Assembly (NCBI GenBank): GCA_014607495.2
Contig: CP053170.1
Coordinates: forward strand, 3,348,001 to 3,412,000
Direction of reading: 5' to 3'
DNA length: 64,000 bases
Origin: Carposina sasakii
Lineage: Eukaryota > Arthropoda > Insecta > Lepidoptera > Carposinidae
The translations under genes were made by a program, and so were the position numbers. The notes under the pieces were generated by a model, which had not been told where the DNA came from, made no database searches, and worked only from the letters and a program-made list of their open reading frames with translations. How positions within the stretch are numbered: position 1 is the stretch's first letter; every line of letters begins with the position of its first letter. This document shows positions 23,901-38,900 of this stretch, piece after piece.

Positions 23901-26900
23901 ATAAATGCTCAATGCTGTTTAGTAACATAAACATAAACTATTATGTCATGTAAATGCCATACAGCTTTTAGCTGTTTTTTATGTCTAAGGGTCTACAATA
24001 GCATTTTTAAATAGTAAGATAATGCCTAATGCTGCATAATAGCATAAACTTGTGCTATTATAATGCAGCGTAATTCCATTCTACAGCTTTGGGCTGTTTT
24101 AGTGCCCTTCGTTATTTAATAGCACTTTTAACTAGTAAGGAAATGCCTAGTATCGCTAAGTAGCATAAACGTGAATCAATGTAATGCTTGCATTTTTGAA
24201 GGTCAACTGAGTTCTTTTAAACAGCTAATTTTTATGGTGGATACAATAATTAATAAGTAAAGATTAGATTATTCGTTTCTAAAGAAAAGTAGGAATAATT
24301 GCAGAGAACCCAATGGAATTTGTATTTGCCTAAAAATAGGTAACATAAAATTTGCACAATTTACATTACACATTTACAAAATAAAAAAGGATGGTCATAG
24401 CCATTGTGATATTGTCCGTGATCCTAAAGACCTGGAATGTAAATTGGTATACTTACGAGTACATAATTATGAATACTTATATTTCGTACCACTATTGCAT
24501 ACGTACAAATAAGAAACGTTGTTTTAAGTGCTTTAGTGTCTTATTTAGATTAAAGGGATTTAACAACTATTAAATAAATAACCATTAAATATCTTTTATT
24601 TTATTTGCACAAGTTTTTCCATCGTTCTTTGAAGCTGAGCTTAAGAACGATAAATGTTTTTGTAATGAACGACAAATGTTTTGTGCTCTATCTGCCAGTA
24701 ATTGATCCAGTGATATAATATTTCGGTAGCTGTAACGTTACTATAATCCATACGTGGGTTTCCTTGATTATCTGAAAATTTAAATTTTAGCACCTATACT
24801 AACTAGTGATTACAAAATGTTACAGTGACAGGCGCCACCAAGCTAGGCGTTTAAACCTTTTCTGGGTCCACCTAAAGCTACGCAGAGAAAATTATCACTA
24901 AAATTAATCCGCTCAGTAAATGGCGGCAGTAGGCGTAAAAGCGAGACAGACAGAGTTACTTTCACATTTATAATGTTATATATGATAATAAAAAGTATAA
25001 CATTTCAAAATAAATTCATTGTATGTCTCTTGTTATGGAAAAGTATGTGCACCCTACTCAAAAATATACAATACACAGAAAATGTTTAAAAAGTAGCTTC
25101 AGAAGCAAATATTGGGATTATGAGGATAAGCAACTAACTAAATAAAGTTTTGTGACAAATATTTAAAAAAGCAAGAGTGAATATTGCCTAAAATTTGCCG
25201 TTTAAGTTTTTGCCTAGGGTCATAGTTTGGAAATTCAATTTTGTACTTACGAGTGATATAATAAGTTGGATCCTGGATGCCACTCGCTTCTGCAACCACG
25301 AACAATACATTTCACTAGTGTATTTATATCAATACCACCAAAATATCTTATTTAGTCCACACAAATATGCGAAGTGATTCAAACAAATCGACTTGACATG
25401 ATTTGACAAAATTGTCATGTGCTACCCAGGGATACCATTACATAGCAACAGAACATTCCTTTAAATACAGAATTTTTGCTACCGCGAAGGTTTGTTTTAC
25501 TATATTATGTACACTTTATTTATATTACAAATTACATTAAATACATTTCATTACTCTATTAAATATGTAAACATTTTCAAAACGAATCCAAGTTTTTCAT
25601 GATAATATTATATTTATGCCTTTTTCAACGTCTTTACTTACATTATAGGGTATTTTTTTGCTGTGTAAGGGATCCCTTGTGGGAAAACAAGGGGGGGAGG
25701 CTGTCATTTTTTCATGTTTCAATTTCTTGTTCAGAGCTTGGAATCCATCCTAAGAGGAGATACCAAATCCCTGGTTACCGCACGTCGCGCCGCTTCGACG
25801 GAATTGCCACTGTCAACAAAACACGAAACAAAACTGGGAAAGAAACGCTTAGAATAGTATCGCGTAGAAAACTAGCCGAAATCTTGCATTGATTTCGTCT
25901 CCTCGTAATTTTGAAGCCTATGTGTTGTTCTGATGTAAGTATAAGCTGCATAAATGCGAAGTTTCATGAAAATCTATTTGGTAGTTTTTGCGTGAAAGAC
26001 TAATAGCAACAAACATAAACATTTACCTATTATATTAGATAGAAGCATTAATAGGACAAGCGTTTGAAATAATAACGCATAGAAACCCCAATTCAAGGCA
26101 TTTTTTATTAATTTCAATATATTATTTACTAAAACTATCCATATTAAGTACCTAAGGACGTAAAACTTGTAAGTAAATACTTAAACAGACGCATGATACA
26201 TGGTAGAGTCTGAAAATAGTTCAAAAGGTAGAGTCGTAGACAAATTAGGTTTTTACTATTATAGACGTAGTTTTCTGACCATAATCATACTTACCTACAT
26301 ACTTTCGACCTTGTTTGTACTGCATTTACATGTTATTCCTCCATTAGTGAACTGTATAGGGCTGTAGACAATCTCATCATGCACCAATTTCGAATGACAA
26401 CTTGCTATAAGTATGTGGTCTTCCTCATTTTCTGTCACAACTTTTTTAAAATGCATTCAACTCCCGTTTAATAGATCCTTTAAATACTGTTTAAGCTAAA
26501 CGCATCTTAATTCGACAGATATTTCATACATTTTTCACCCAAACATGTATACGCGTATAACGCATGTTCACGCGGTTTAGTAAACACCGAACATGTTTGC
26601 TCCCACCTCGTTCACATCCTTCTATGCGTTGTTATTCTGTCACCGCTGATTTAGCATTACATGCAGTACATGCCTAACCAGCAAACAAACTCAATGCATT
26701 GTAATGCCCTTAATTTTATAGATACTAATATCAGCGTATTTAATTGTGACGATAATTTAACACCGCTTTGATATTGTTATTGTGTTATTTTAATAAAGAT
26801 TAGGTAGGTACGAGTACCTGCCGGTAGAATGCTATGTAGACTTGTAACATTCTTAAGTCACTTTCAATTTTAATCAATACAGTTTAGTCACAAACACTAT

Positions 26901-29900
26901 TTTGCCAAATATTTAGCAATGTCCTTAGTAAAATTACTTGTCGAAAGTGGCTTGATGCTTCACTAGAATACATCAGCTGCATCTCCTTCCGTGCATGTCG
27001 TAAGAGTCGACTAAGGAACTCGGGCATTCTCTCAGGCGATGAGCTAGCAACTTGTCACTGGTCATTAACATCTTTCCTCGCTATGCTAAACGTTACTGTG
27101 GGATCTCTCTTATCTCGCGTATGATTCTGCAGGTCTCATAATAATTAAAATTATCTTTAAAATCAGCTGTTTCTTCAGCGGTTCATAAATATAAGTAGGT
27201 ATGTGTTATTGATAATTTTATCAAGTTTCTACCGAAGATTACGCCCGAGTTAATGTTGCTTATAATTTATTATCAATTGAATTGTATGTTTGTCCTCGAG
27301 TCGCCCTGAGATTATCAGCGAGTTTGTTTCTTCTTCTCGAGTCGCCCTGAGATTATCAGCGAGTTTGTTTCTTCTTCTCGAGTCGCCCTGAGATTATAAG
27401 CGAGTTTGTTTCTTCTTCTCGAGTCGCCCTGAGATTATCAGCGAGTTTGTTTCTTCTTCTCGAGTCGCCCTGAGATTATCAGCGAGTTTGTTTCTTCTTC
27501 TCGAGTCGCCCTGAGATTATCAGCGAGTTTGTTTCTTCTTCTCGAGTCGCCCTGAGATTATCAGCGAGTTTGTTTCTTCTTCTCGAGTCGCCCTGAGATT
27601 ATAAGCGAGTTTGTTTCTTCTTCCCATGTTTCATTTATTTTTCTGACTTATTTTAGTTATAATGCGGTGACAGCAAAATGGTTAAGACGTGCGCCTTTCA
27701 GTCGAAAGGCGCGGGTTCGATGCCAGTCAGGGGCCTGTACCACTGCATTTAAGTATTTTATATTCGGATTTTCTAAAATTATCACTTAGCTATACCCGGC
27801 GTTGGCGTTTGGCAGGCAGCCGGCCATAAAATAAATGCCAAATCATTGGAAATGTGAGTTTCGAAAGAAACCATAATATTATACTGGAATGTGATGACTT
27901 AGTTGTATTTCACTTGCAGACCAACACGCGTAGCCGAAATTCCCACGGGAACGGGAATTCTAAAGTTCACGCCGCAAAGACGCGGGCTTTTAGTTACAAA
28001 TAAATGGATTTCCTATCCGTTTTATTCCCCAACTAGTGGACGCCCGCGACTCCGTCCGCGTGGACTACAGAAAAAACAAAATGTCGAAATTATCCGGGAA
28101 AAAACATTTTCCCTATCAAAAATTGGTTCAGCCGTTTCTGAGATTAGCGTGCACAAACGCACAGACAAACAGACAAACCGACAAATAGACAAAAATTCCA
28201 AAAATCATCGTTTTTGGTTCTATTGCGTTGATAAAGGTCTCCTATAATATTTTTTCTCATATATCTTCCATATACAGACAGCGATCCGTTACATTTTTTT
28301 TTATTATATGTATAGAATAGATATTCATACCAAAACATTGTTTAAATTCCTTATTTCTGTGATAAAATGATGTAAGTGTTTAGAAGTAGAGCCTAGTTAT
28401 GCTATTTGTATGAAGGGACATGTACAAGAGTTGAGTCATGCACATCTGTACTTTCTATCAGCTAATATTAAAGTCGTTACGTGTGTCTTGGAACTGAAGG
28501 AGGAAACTGTCGCAGATTCAGTGTAAAGTCTCCGACAGGACCACGTCCGTTTGAAATACTTACTTACCTATTTATGTTCCTATAGTCTGTGTGCTATACA
28601 GTCAAATGTGTAAAGTGGCCAGCAGTATAACAAAGGCGGTAACAAAGATCTAAACATCTCACAAACTATTACATACAGGATGTTTTTTCGTTGCCACCCT
28701 TAACGAAGGCTACGTACTCTATACATCAAATAAAGTTTATGCAAAAAAAAAAATCCTTGGACAGATGATTTTTTTTAAAATTTTTAATTACTTAATCGGG
28801 TGAAATTTATAGTATCCAGTGTTTATGCTAGTTTTTTTCATAGACAGATATTAATTATTTGTCGTGAATAAATCGTGCTTCGCTCGTCAATGTGCATTTA
28901 TGCAGAAAAACGTAGTCCATTTACTCAACTTTGGACCCTAATATCTTGGGAACCAGACACTTCCCAGGTATCCATGCTTCCATGGAGAAAAATGATCGTG
29001 ATGTTGAGGATATTCCGTAGTTTTCGGGAACGTTGACGACCAAAAAACATCACGTATATTCTGTGGTTTTTGCGTGAAAGAGTAACATACTCGTAGGTAC
29101 ACTACACACACTCAATTTTCTAAGCACGCTCAATTTGAGAATTTTTGTCCTCTTCTATAAAAACCTTGCTCTACCTAACAGAATAGTTCTAAATATGCAT
29201 GTTAAGAGAAACCTATGCATGCTAAAATTCATATTAAAATAGTACAAGCACAGATCACAGAAGTGATATATAGTTAATTGTTAGTTGGATGTCTTCTTCT
29301 TTCTCACGTTCAACTATAGATCCTTCCCTTGTTATAATATTTCTTATAAATAAAGAGGCGATAGTTAAATAAATATTCCAACAACATGTCCCTTTATGTA
29401 CCTTTGCGTTATTAAAACAATCGCGTTCGTCATGTTTTCATTCTGCCAGTCTTCGGTCATTATCTTCGACGAATGTTATATATCTTATTGTAATACTTGT
29501 AACACATCCGTAATATGTTACACTATGTTTAATTGTAACATAGTTTATGCTATGTCCTTTGAATTGGCCGGTGTCTACCTATAAGTACTTACTCATTGTA
29601 GGCATCATGATACTATAAAGACGATCATATCTGTTATGGTACTTGACGGTAAGCACTTATTCTTTGACTATTCATAGTATTATCATATCTGTGACTATTC
29701 TCACCTGTATATAATTAAGTATAGATAAGTAAAATTGTTTTCCGTAATTCGTACTACAAGTTAAAAAAAAGCGGTGATAGCCCAGTGGTTAAGACATGCG
29801 CCTTCCAAGCGGGAGGCGTAAGTTCGATCCTAGTCACGGGCCTGTACCAATGAATTTATTTCATGTACAACCGTAACCGTAAAACCGTTGGTCCTGCGCC

Positions 29901-32900
29901 TAATCTCTCTTCGGTCGTGTCGGCTTTCCGTCCCATCGGACTATGAGAATAACGGACTAGAGAGTGCATCTATGTTTGCGCACACACTTGTGCACTATAA
30001 TATCTACTGCGTACCTGACCAATCTCCGTAGAGATTGGTCGCCTTGGCCGAAATACGGTCGGAGATCATCATCACTACAAGTAATATGACACATCAGCCT
30101 ATTGCAGTCCACTCCTGGACGTAGGCCTCCCCCAGGATACGCGACAAGGCTACTGCCATAAGGGTTTTTGCCCCTAGTCACCACGCTGGGCAGTTTGCGC
30201 CACTCTAAAGGTGTTTTGGGAATTGGCCTAAAAACCTATTTACCTACTAGAAGACGGACGAGCTACAGCGTTATATTATACCTATATAGATGAATTATCG
30301 AACGAGTGTAATCTTCCCGAGCAACACAAACTGATTAAACATTGCAAATTAATTTAGACTTGATAATAGCGCGAACTTAACCTAACCTATACACCTGGGT
30401 CATAGGGAAGTTCCACTGCCTCGTTTCACTGCTGTTAGATGACTGTTTTTGACATTGTTTGACCTTATAAAAATAATTGGTTGAATCCGTTTTATAGAAG
30501 AACAAGGCACAATGTAAGATCTTTGTGACAACTGCTGTGCCTGATTTCGGGAGTATTCGGGACTAACATTTTTTGTATGCTGTAATACAGATAATGGTGG
30601 TCATTCTCATTAATTAGCTCCATCGTTCAAAGGAACTTTTTCGTGAAGCGCACTCTATGTACAGAATGATTATTGTGACTTTTTGACATCTTTACATAGT
30701 ATAAAACAATGTCGCTTGGTGTACAGCGCCGGATTTAGGGAAAGGCAACCGGCCCCCTGATTACCTAATTTGCAATACGAGTAGCATAGCCGAAGCAAAG
30801 CGATAGCGATAATTGTACAATATTAGCCTTGAAATGTCAAAGTTCCTATGAAAGTCGTTCGTAATACGAATTTGACAAAGCAGGCAGCGATTTTTGTACA
30901 ATTTTTGCTTTGCTTTTTCTAGTTAAGTAATAAGGGAGCGGGGCAGTAGCCCTCCTCAAAAACTTTTTTCTTCTCCATATTATTCATTTCCATCAGCTTT
31001 CCGAATTTCTCTTCGCATTCAGACGAAATTTCGGCCCATTTCTTCAACATCAAAAATTCTGGTCCATTCCTCATTGATTCCAAGAATTCTTTCTCTAACC
31101 AACACGTTGTCTCTTGTATTTTGCCTATCATAAATTGAAACGGTTTATATTCAAATATGACCTAAATACCCGATTTTTCTTTGCAAAAACTTAACCTAAT
31201 ACTTCAAAAATTGTTAATGTTATCTAACATTAGGTACTGTGCAGTTATACTATAAATAAATTTGTAGAATAATCATAAGACATTCTGCGTAGGTAGTTAC
31301 GCCTGACCTCTCATTAAAGATTATTATGTTATGGAAAATTGGTATATTTGTTTTGAATTTACAGTCCACTGGCAATCAACGTTTGCGATAATTATACAAT
31401 GAGAATATTATTGGAGTCTCTAATTGGGTATTAATAATTATTTGATATTTTTAAGTTGTCAACACCTGACAAATAATACCTCATATGTACGGATTTTCAC
31501 TTATACAGCCTGGCAAAAAAGAGTGTGGAAAAAAATGAGGGTGCCACAACATTTCATATGCTAATTTTTGTCATAGTTACTCAGCAAAATATAGGGAGGT
31601 AACGTATGAAATAGTTACAATATTATGGCTACGAGTAGCTTATGTATGACACAAGCGTAACAATTGTCGTATTCGACAGAGAAGTGGTGTTTCCATTAAG
31701 CAAAATATTTAGTACTACCTGTCACCACGTCAAACTCTTTTGCCAAGCTGTACCTACTTACCCGAGGAGGGTTGGCATCACGCAGACAGCTGGCCGTAAA
31801 ACAAATGCCAAATCTTTGATGAGTTTCGAAAGAAACCATATTGCACCGACTCCATAAATAATGGAATAAGGTTAGGAAGGTGGTGATGATCCTATTCATG
31901 TAGTATCAGGCATACCTAGTATTGCCGAAAATTATCTATAATATCGATAGTCTATCGATAGACTATCGATAGTGGACTATCGAGCGGCAACACTAGGCAT
32001 ACCTATTCCTCCTAGGAAATATATACCCAACTAGCATTGCAACTCCGTCCACGTAGACTACAGAATGTCCTTATCCTATGTCCTTTTATCCGTACCCCCC
32101 AACTATAAGTATGAAAAATTGGTAGAGTAAATGAAACGTGAAGAGGCAGCAAGCTGACAAATAAACTTATTACTTTCGCATCGTCACTATCACTACATAT
32201 TATAAAACAAAGTCGCTTTCCGCTGTCCGTCCGTCCCTATAATGTATGCTTAGATCTTTCAAACTAGGGAACGGATTTTGATGCGGTTTTTTTAATAGAT
32301 AGGGTGATTCACGAGGAAGGTTTATAGGATCAGCACTGCACCCGTGCGAAGCCGGGGCGGGTCGCTAGTTTATAATGTATGTCGGGATAGTAGGTATGAC
32401 AGTAAACTTAGTTTTTTACGTACCATGGCTTAGTTACGTAAACAAATAACTTCATAATTTCACGTCATCCACGTAAAATCGTGTCCATTAATATAAACTG
32501 CTTTGCTTACCGCTTGCTTATCCGCCCTTATCGCTAACCTAACGCGCATGCGTCACTAAATACCTCGTAAAACTTCACAGGTAGAGTGAGTGCGTTTCGC
32601 CAAATAGTTCCTTTGAATAATGGCGCTAGTTACCATGTGTATGACTATACTAGCGGTCGCCCACGACTTCGTCCGCGAAAGGGGGCATTGCACCCGTGCG
32701 AAGCCGGGGCGGATTGCTATATACCCTATAGACTTCCTCGATAAACGGGCTATCTTACACTGAAAGAATTTTTCAAATCAGACCAGTAGCGCGTTCAAAC
32801 AAACAAACAAACAAACTCTTCAGCTTTATAATATTAATTAATATAATATAGATTATCTAACGCCCGTGACTCCGTCCGCGTGGACTGCAGAAAAAAAAAT

Positions 32901-35900
32901 GTCTAGAATAAAGATTCGCTCCGCTTCGCTCAGAGCGGAGCGAAGACCTATCATTAATCTAAGATGTCTAAATTATCCGGGATAAAAAGTAGCCTATATG
33001 TTAAGTGGGACCGGTCACATTTTACCTGGTATTACCTGAAAACTGTATCGAAATTCAGCCGTATTCAGCCGTTTCTGAGATTAGCGTGCACAAACGCACA
33101 GACAAACCGACTAACATTCCAAAAATCATTCTTTTTGAGTACTATTGCGTTGATATAGGTCTCCTATAATATTTTTTCTCATATATCTTCCATGTACAGA
33201 CAGTGATCCGTAACATTTTTATTATATGTATCATCTAATAGATAGAAGAAGTTAGACGTAGAAAAAATTTGGATCCGAAATCAGGCATACTCATAGTTAC
33301 TAACGAGTTGTGGTATGAAACAGACTCTAGGTATTGGACAAAATGCAAAAACAAACTTATTGCCTACCTACAGACGTCAGGGATATCCCTTATCATTTTG
33401 TTTATAAGTATTGAAAGAGATAGTGAACAAGAGATAGTGAACAAGAGATCTAGCAGCTAAATATGGTTAGTGTGGCCGTGTTATATTTAAATCCGATTTT
33501 TAATTAACCAAATGGTTTTTCAGTTAAATAAAGTATGTAGACTAAAACTAATATGTATAAGCATTTAATGGTTGGATGCAAGCTGCTTCCGACCGGTCGG
33601 AATGGAGGTTGTTGGGGGAGGCCTATGTTCAGCAGTGGACTTCCCAGGGCTGAGAACGATGATGAGAGCATGCGATATAGTGCTGTAACTGAAGAAATCA
33701 TTTCAGGCTGAAATTTTGCGGCGTTGCTTTACCTGAAACCAGTTTTATTCGTACTATAAGTATCAAATATACACATCAGCTAATTGTAGTCCACTGCAGC
33801 ACCGGTGTGATGAATTTGGTGAGAGCGAGATGTCTCACTTTTAAACGTTCAAATTCACAGAGCTATTAAGACATAGACACTCGTTCGCGAGCCTCGACTG
33901 AAGGAATTAGGGCTGATAGAAGTGGTTTGCAATCCTTTTTTGCACACCAAGTAGAAACTTGCCTTGTCTAGTTATTACTTAGCTCCACTTAGCTCTGTGG
34001 ACTTGACGTTTAAAAGTGAGACATTTCGCTCTCACCAAATTCATCATACCGTACGTAGACCTCCCCCAGGAACGCCACAAGGCGCGCTACCTACCTGTCA
34101 TAGGGGATTTTGCCCATAGTCACCACTATAAATATGTACCTAAACATTAAGTAGAGAAATGTCCACATATTAACATGATCAGTTTAATTTTGAACCTCTA
34201 AGAAACAACATTACTGGACAGTTATAAAAATATACTCCAAAAGATACTTTCTTTGGCGATAAGAAGCAAATCGGTGTCAAGTTATCTTCAAAGATAAGAT
34301 TTCGCTGTTGTAATGGATTTGTAATATCGATTTGTTGGCACTTTAATATCACTTATCGGCATTATAAAAAAATTCTAAGATATCGGTTTTTAGTTGGAAA
34401 CTTGACGAATTTATTTGAGCCATTTAGCCGTAACGACACCTAGATACTTTTAAAAAAAATATTGAAACTTTTGGTGACCATCACAGAAAACTGATGTTTA
34501 TTGCACAGATATAGGGCAATGTAAGCAATAGTATAATAACCTACCTACTTCGTGATGCGTTTAACCGATTGTAACATTTGAGTGGATACTTTTACAAATT
34601 ATTTGAATTTACATTGTTTGACTTTTACTAAAGGCTTGTGCATTCTAAAGCCCACATCCCACATGTTCTCCAATCGACACGCAATCAGTTGTCCCTCAGT
34701 CTAAAGTTGTAAATATGAACTAAACTTTTCTTTCTTTTGTTGCAGCTCAAAAGACGATGAGATAGACGGCAACTGCATCGTGCGAGCGAGAGGCTTGCCC
34801 TGGCAGTCATCAGACCAGGATATCGCCAAGTTTTTCAGGGGACTCAATGTCGCCAAGTGAGTATCGAGCTTAATAATACCTAAGGATGCCCAGCTAAGTT
34901 GTACTCCACGAGTAAAATTTCCATGAGAGCTTATACTTCTTTATGGTATAAAATGTAGCCTATTTCACTATTTTCAAGATTGTATGGAACAGCTGATTTT
35001 TTTTTTCAATATTTCGGAGTTGGTCCCATAGTGAAAGTTGTTTCTTTATAGTTTCGTGTCAAAAGATAATCACTCGTTTTGAATAGACCTTATATATACT
35101 TAATGTTTATTCCAGGGGCGGAGTAGCCCTGTGCCTGTCGCCCCAAGGTCGTCGGAACGGCGAAGCCCTGGTCCGGTTCGTGTCCCAGGAGCACCGCGAT
35201 ATGGCGCTCAAACGACATAAAAATCATATACAGTCCCGGTATATTGAGGTTAGTATAAATTTTTGTTTAAAAACATCACCTGCATCTCCTTCCGTGCATA
35301 TCGTAAGACTAAGCAACAGGTTGCTCTTATCAACTTCTCTCCAGGCGGTGAGAGCAACTCGTAACTGATATCTGTCCCCGTTATATTAAACGTGGCTATG
35401 GATCTACGTCTAGCCATGGACTGCAATAGGCTAACAAGGACGAAGATGTTGATAACTATCTAAACAACGACTGCCTTTCCACCAGGTATACCGCGCCAAC
35501 GGTGAGGACTTCCTGGCAGTGGCCGGCGGCGCAACGCGGGAGGCGGCCGCGTTCCTCTCGCGCGACGCCAAGATCATCGTGCGCATGCGCGGCCTGCCTT
35601 ACGACGCTACGCCTCAGCAAGTCGTAAGTTAATCCTTCCACTCTCTATGTCCTGGATTATATCAAACCTGTAAAGTTAGAACAAAATTCTTTTATGGCAG
35701 AATTCAGGACTAAAATTAGATGCATAAAATTAGTTAAAAGTCTTTTGGGTAGGATCTATTTGTTTGAGGCGTGAGCGAAGCGCGCGCGTTATTTTTAAAC
35801 TAATAATAATTTCATTCATACATATTACATTTATCTATCGAAAATGCGTCATTCGTGACGTGGTGCATTTAATAGGAAAAATATCGAAATACTCATTCAT

Positions 35901-38900
35901 TTTTATATTTATTAGTGGCCCGTGTGCGGCTCACTTATTATTAACTTAACTGAGTACACACATAATTTCATTAAAGAAAGAAAGAAAACGTTTATTTTTC
36001 GCCACACACACACATAAAAAATTACAATCTAAAATATATAAAATGGGTATAATACCGTAATCACTAATCACTGCATTTAGGTACTATACATCAAAACATT
36101 ATACACATATATACATATACATATATACATACAAATATTATAAGTATATTAAAAATAACATAAAAATACCAAAAATCATCAAAAGTAGACAATATAAAAG
36201 TGCGACGAAAAATTGGTCGCCACTCAGCATAATGTTATAGCATGAGATGCTATAACGCTGGTCTTCCGTGTCGCCAGTTAACTTGCCTAATGGACAAGTC
36301 GTAAATAATATAAAACTAAAGACAATATACTACAACAATACAAATAGAAACACAACACAAAATAAGCTACTTTCTTACAAAGCTTACAAATAAAAACGTA
36401 ACAATACAAATTAAAAACGCTCCACAAATTAGTTACTACGCGACACAAAATTAGTTACTCACGTAGGTAAGTACTACTAAGTACATAAAGATACTCAAAT
36501 TTATAAAAATATTATAAAACGACTGCCTATGTCGCCTTTTGCAGGTCCAATAGAAACTTAGCTAAAGTCTTCTTAAAAGAGTAAGTCGATTTAAAATTAA
36601 AATCGGTCGAGCCGTCAAGTTATAGCGACACGAACGGGGAATAGCAATTTATTTAATCCCAGATAGATTTAGTTATGATCATCAATACCAAGACGAGCAA
36701 AGAATATACTTACTCTCTAACGAGAGAAGACGAGCAAAGTGAAACCGTCTTTGCTGTGACTGACTTTGACATGCTTTGACTTAAGGTCCTATGTCATGTC
36801 CCTTAGAGGGTAGAAGACTTCCACAGAGGTCCGCCATCCCTCTTGAGTTTCCCGCTTAATTTCACTCCAGATCCTCCCTAAGCTCTTCGCCTCTGCGATG
36901 ATCATCCGCCGCCAGGTCTGCTTGTTTTACATCGTTTATTTATTAAGACATAGCTTATGCAATAAAATATAACAATAAAATTATGGGTATTTATGGTAAA
37001 TATCGTTTTTTTACCCATTCCCAAACCACTCCACAGCTGGATTTCTTCACCACCGGTGCCGATCCGGTGCAGGTGATGGACGGTGCTGATGGAGTACTCT
37101 TCGTGAGGAAGCCTGACGGGCGCGCCACTGGCGACGCATTCGTCCTGTTTGAACACGAGGAAGACTGCCCCAAAGCGCTTACACGACACAAGAAGCTGAT
37201 CGGTGCTAGATACATCGAACTGTTCAGGTCTTCGGTAGCTGAAGTGCAGCAGGTAGGTGTCTATATCATAGACTAGCGGCCTCTCACGACTTCGTCCGCG
37301 TGAGGGGGCTTTACACCCGTGCATGCGAAGCCGGGGCGGGTCATAAGTATACCTACATATAGCCTGCCTCGATAAATGGGCAATCTAACACTGAAATATT
37401 TTTTCAAATCGGACGTATCATAGGAAAACTGTCGTCCATAGAACAGACATATTTAGTAATGCTGGCTTCTCACGGTGCGTGACATGGCGGACCGACGCGC
37501 ACCGACAACGCACCGTGGGAAGAAAGAGTATCGTCCGTGGTAATGCAGATTTTAGTTTAGGTGCGTGACTGTCCGTTTTCGTTGGCCATGCGCAATGATT
37601 CGTAAAATCACGCACCATGGGAATCCAAAAGGGGTGCGGGAGAGGTCGGCTAGTTCTTATTGGCTCTTTTGAGGACACGTCAAAATTAACAAATTGGTGA
37701 TTGGTATAATACGGGGGAGAGATTTATGCAGTGTAATTAATTTCAGTCTATTAATATTTTTCAAAAATACAGTAGTTATTCTACCTATATTTTATCCAAA
37801 GTATAATAGCTAACCTAGATCTATAAATAAACTAAACATCTTAATCTCTAGGAAGCTATTTCAGAAACAATACACAATAATTTCGCACAATTTATGACAT
37901 AATGGTCATAGCATTCTGGTAGAACAATGTACACGTTATTCCAAACTAATTTGTACAAGATTTATAGGGTTTCTCATCACCAATTTATTATTAAATTTCA
38001 ACGGAACAAGAACTACAGATTAATTTAATTTTATAGCACCTAGAGGTTCCGCTTTGAGAGTTAATTAACTTGTTTACTGATAAGAGGTCACATTCAAATT
38101 CTGGTAGGTAGATAAAGATTTTAAAGGTAGTGGAAAATATCGAGGTATCTTTTGCTGTGTATGTACTTATATGTCCATTATTTGTGATCTTAAATATTAT
38201 AGAAATACCAGTTTTCAGACTGCACAGCACTAAAAATATAAGTACATTCATTATTTATTTCCTATTTCTATGGTCTTGTTTCTATGTTGTTGCTGTCCGT
38301 GTCATTTTGAAACAAATGTATATATTCTATTTATTCCTGTACAAATTGGTCTAAAATAGAGTATAAGCAGCCATTTTGCGTTATTGTAAATGATTCACGA
38401 TTTTTATGTTCCAAGCGCCCTTGAGGGAGCAGGTAAGTTTCGCTTGTGAGAGTGCATGCGAGTTCGCAAATTGTAAAATACTTAAAATGCACTTAATATA
38501 AAACATTATACCTATACTTACCTGAAAGTAACTTTATATTGGAATGAGCTGTTTATGTGTGAGACTTCAGTTTGATTCCCGATGGGGGCAAATATTTGTG
38601 TTGCATGAAATTTTTATGTTTTATATCTTTAGTGGAGATGTTACACCTGTAACATAGAATGTTACATGTTGTATAATATGTTACAAAAAGTATAACTTTT
38701 CTTTTTTCGAATCTGTGATAGTAACTTTAATATTTTGTTAATATAATAGATAAGGTCGTTCCAATTAAATAATGTATTGCCATTATACGGAAATCGTATT
38801 TACTTTGGAGTATATTTTTTTACACCAACTGCCAAACAGACGTTTAATTTACTTACTATATAATTATATTAAAATTATTATAAAATTATATCTATAATAT

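Noticed and set aside
25599..25892. 97-codon frame as a gene
   Set aside because: Only a weak LINE-like patch and a repeat tail; best explained as retroelement debris.
27295..27622. CRISPR-like array
   Set aside because: Repeats are head to tail with no unique spacers, in an animal genome.
27903..28247. 114-codon + frame
   Set aside because: Runs across a family A repeat; similar translations appear at other copies.
36983..37276. 97-codon frame starting [10 protein letters not shown] as a separate gene
   Set aside because: It is fusilli exon 8 with intronic extensions.
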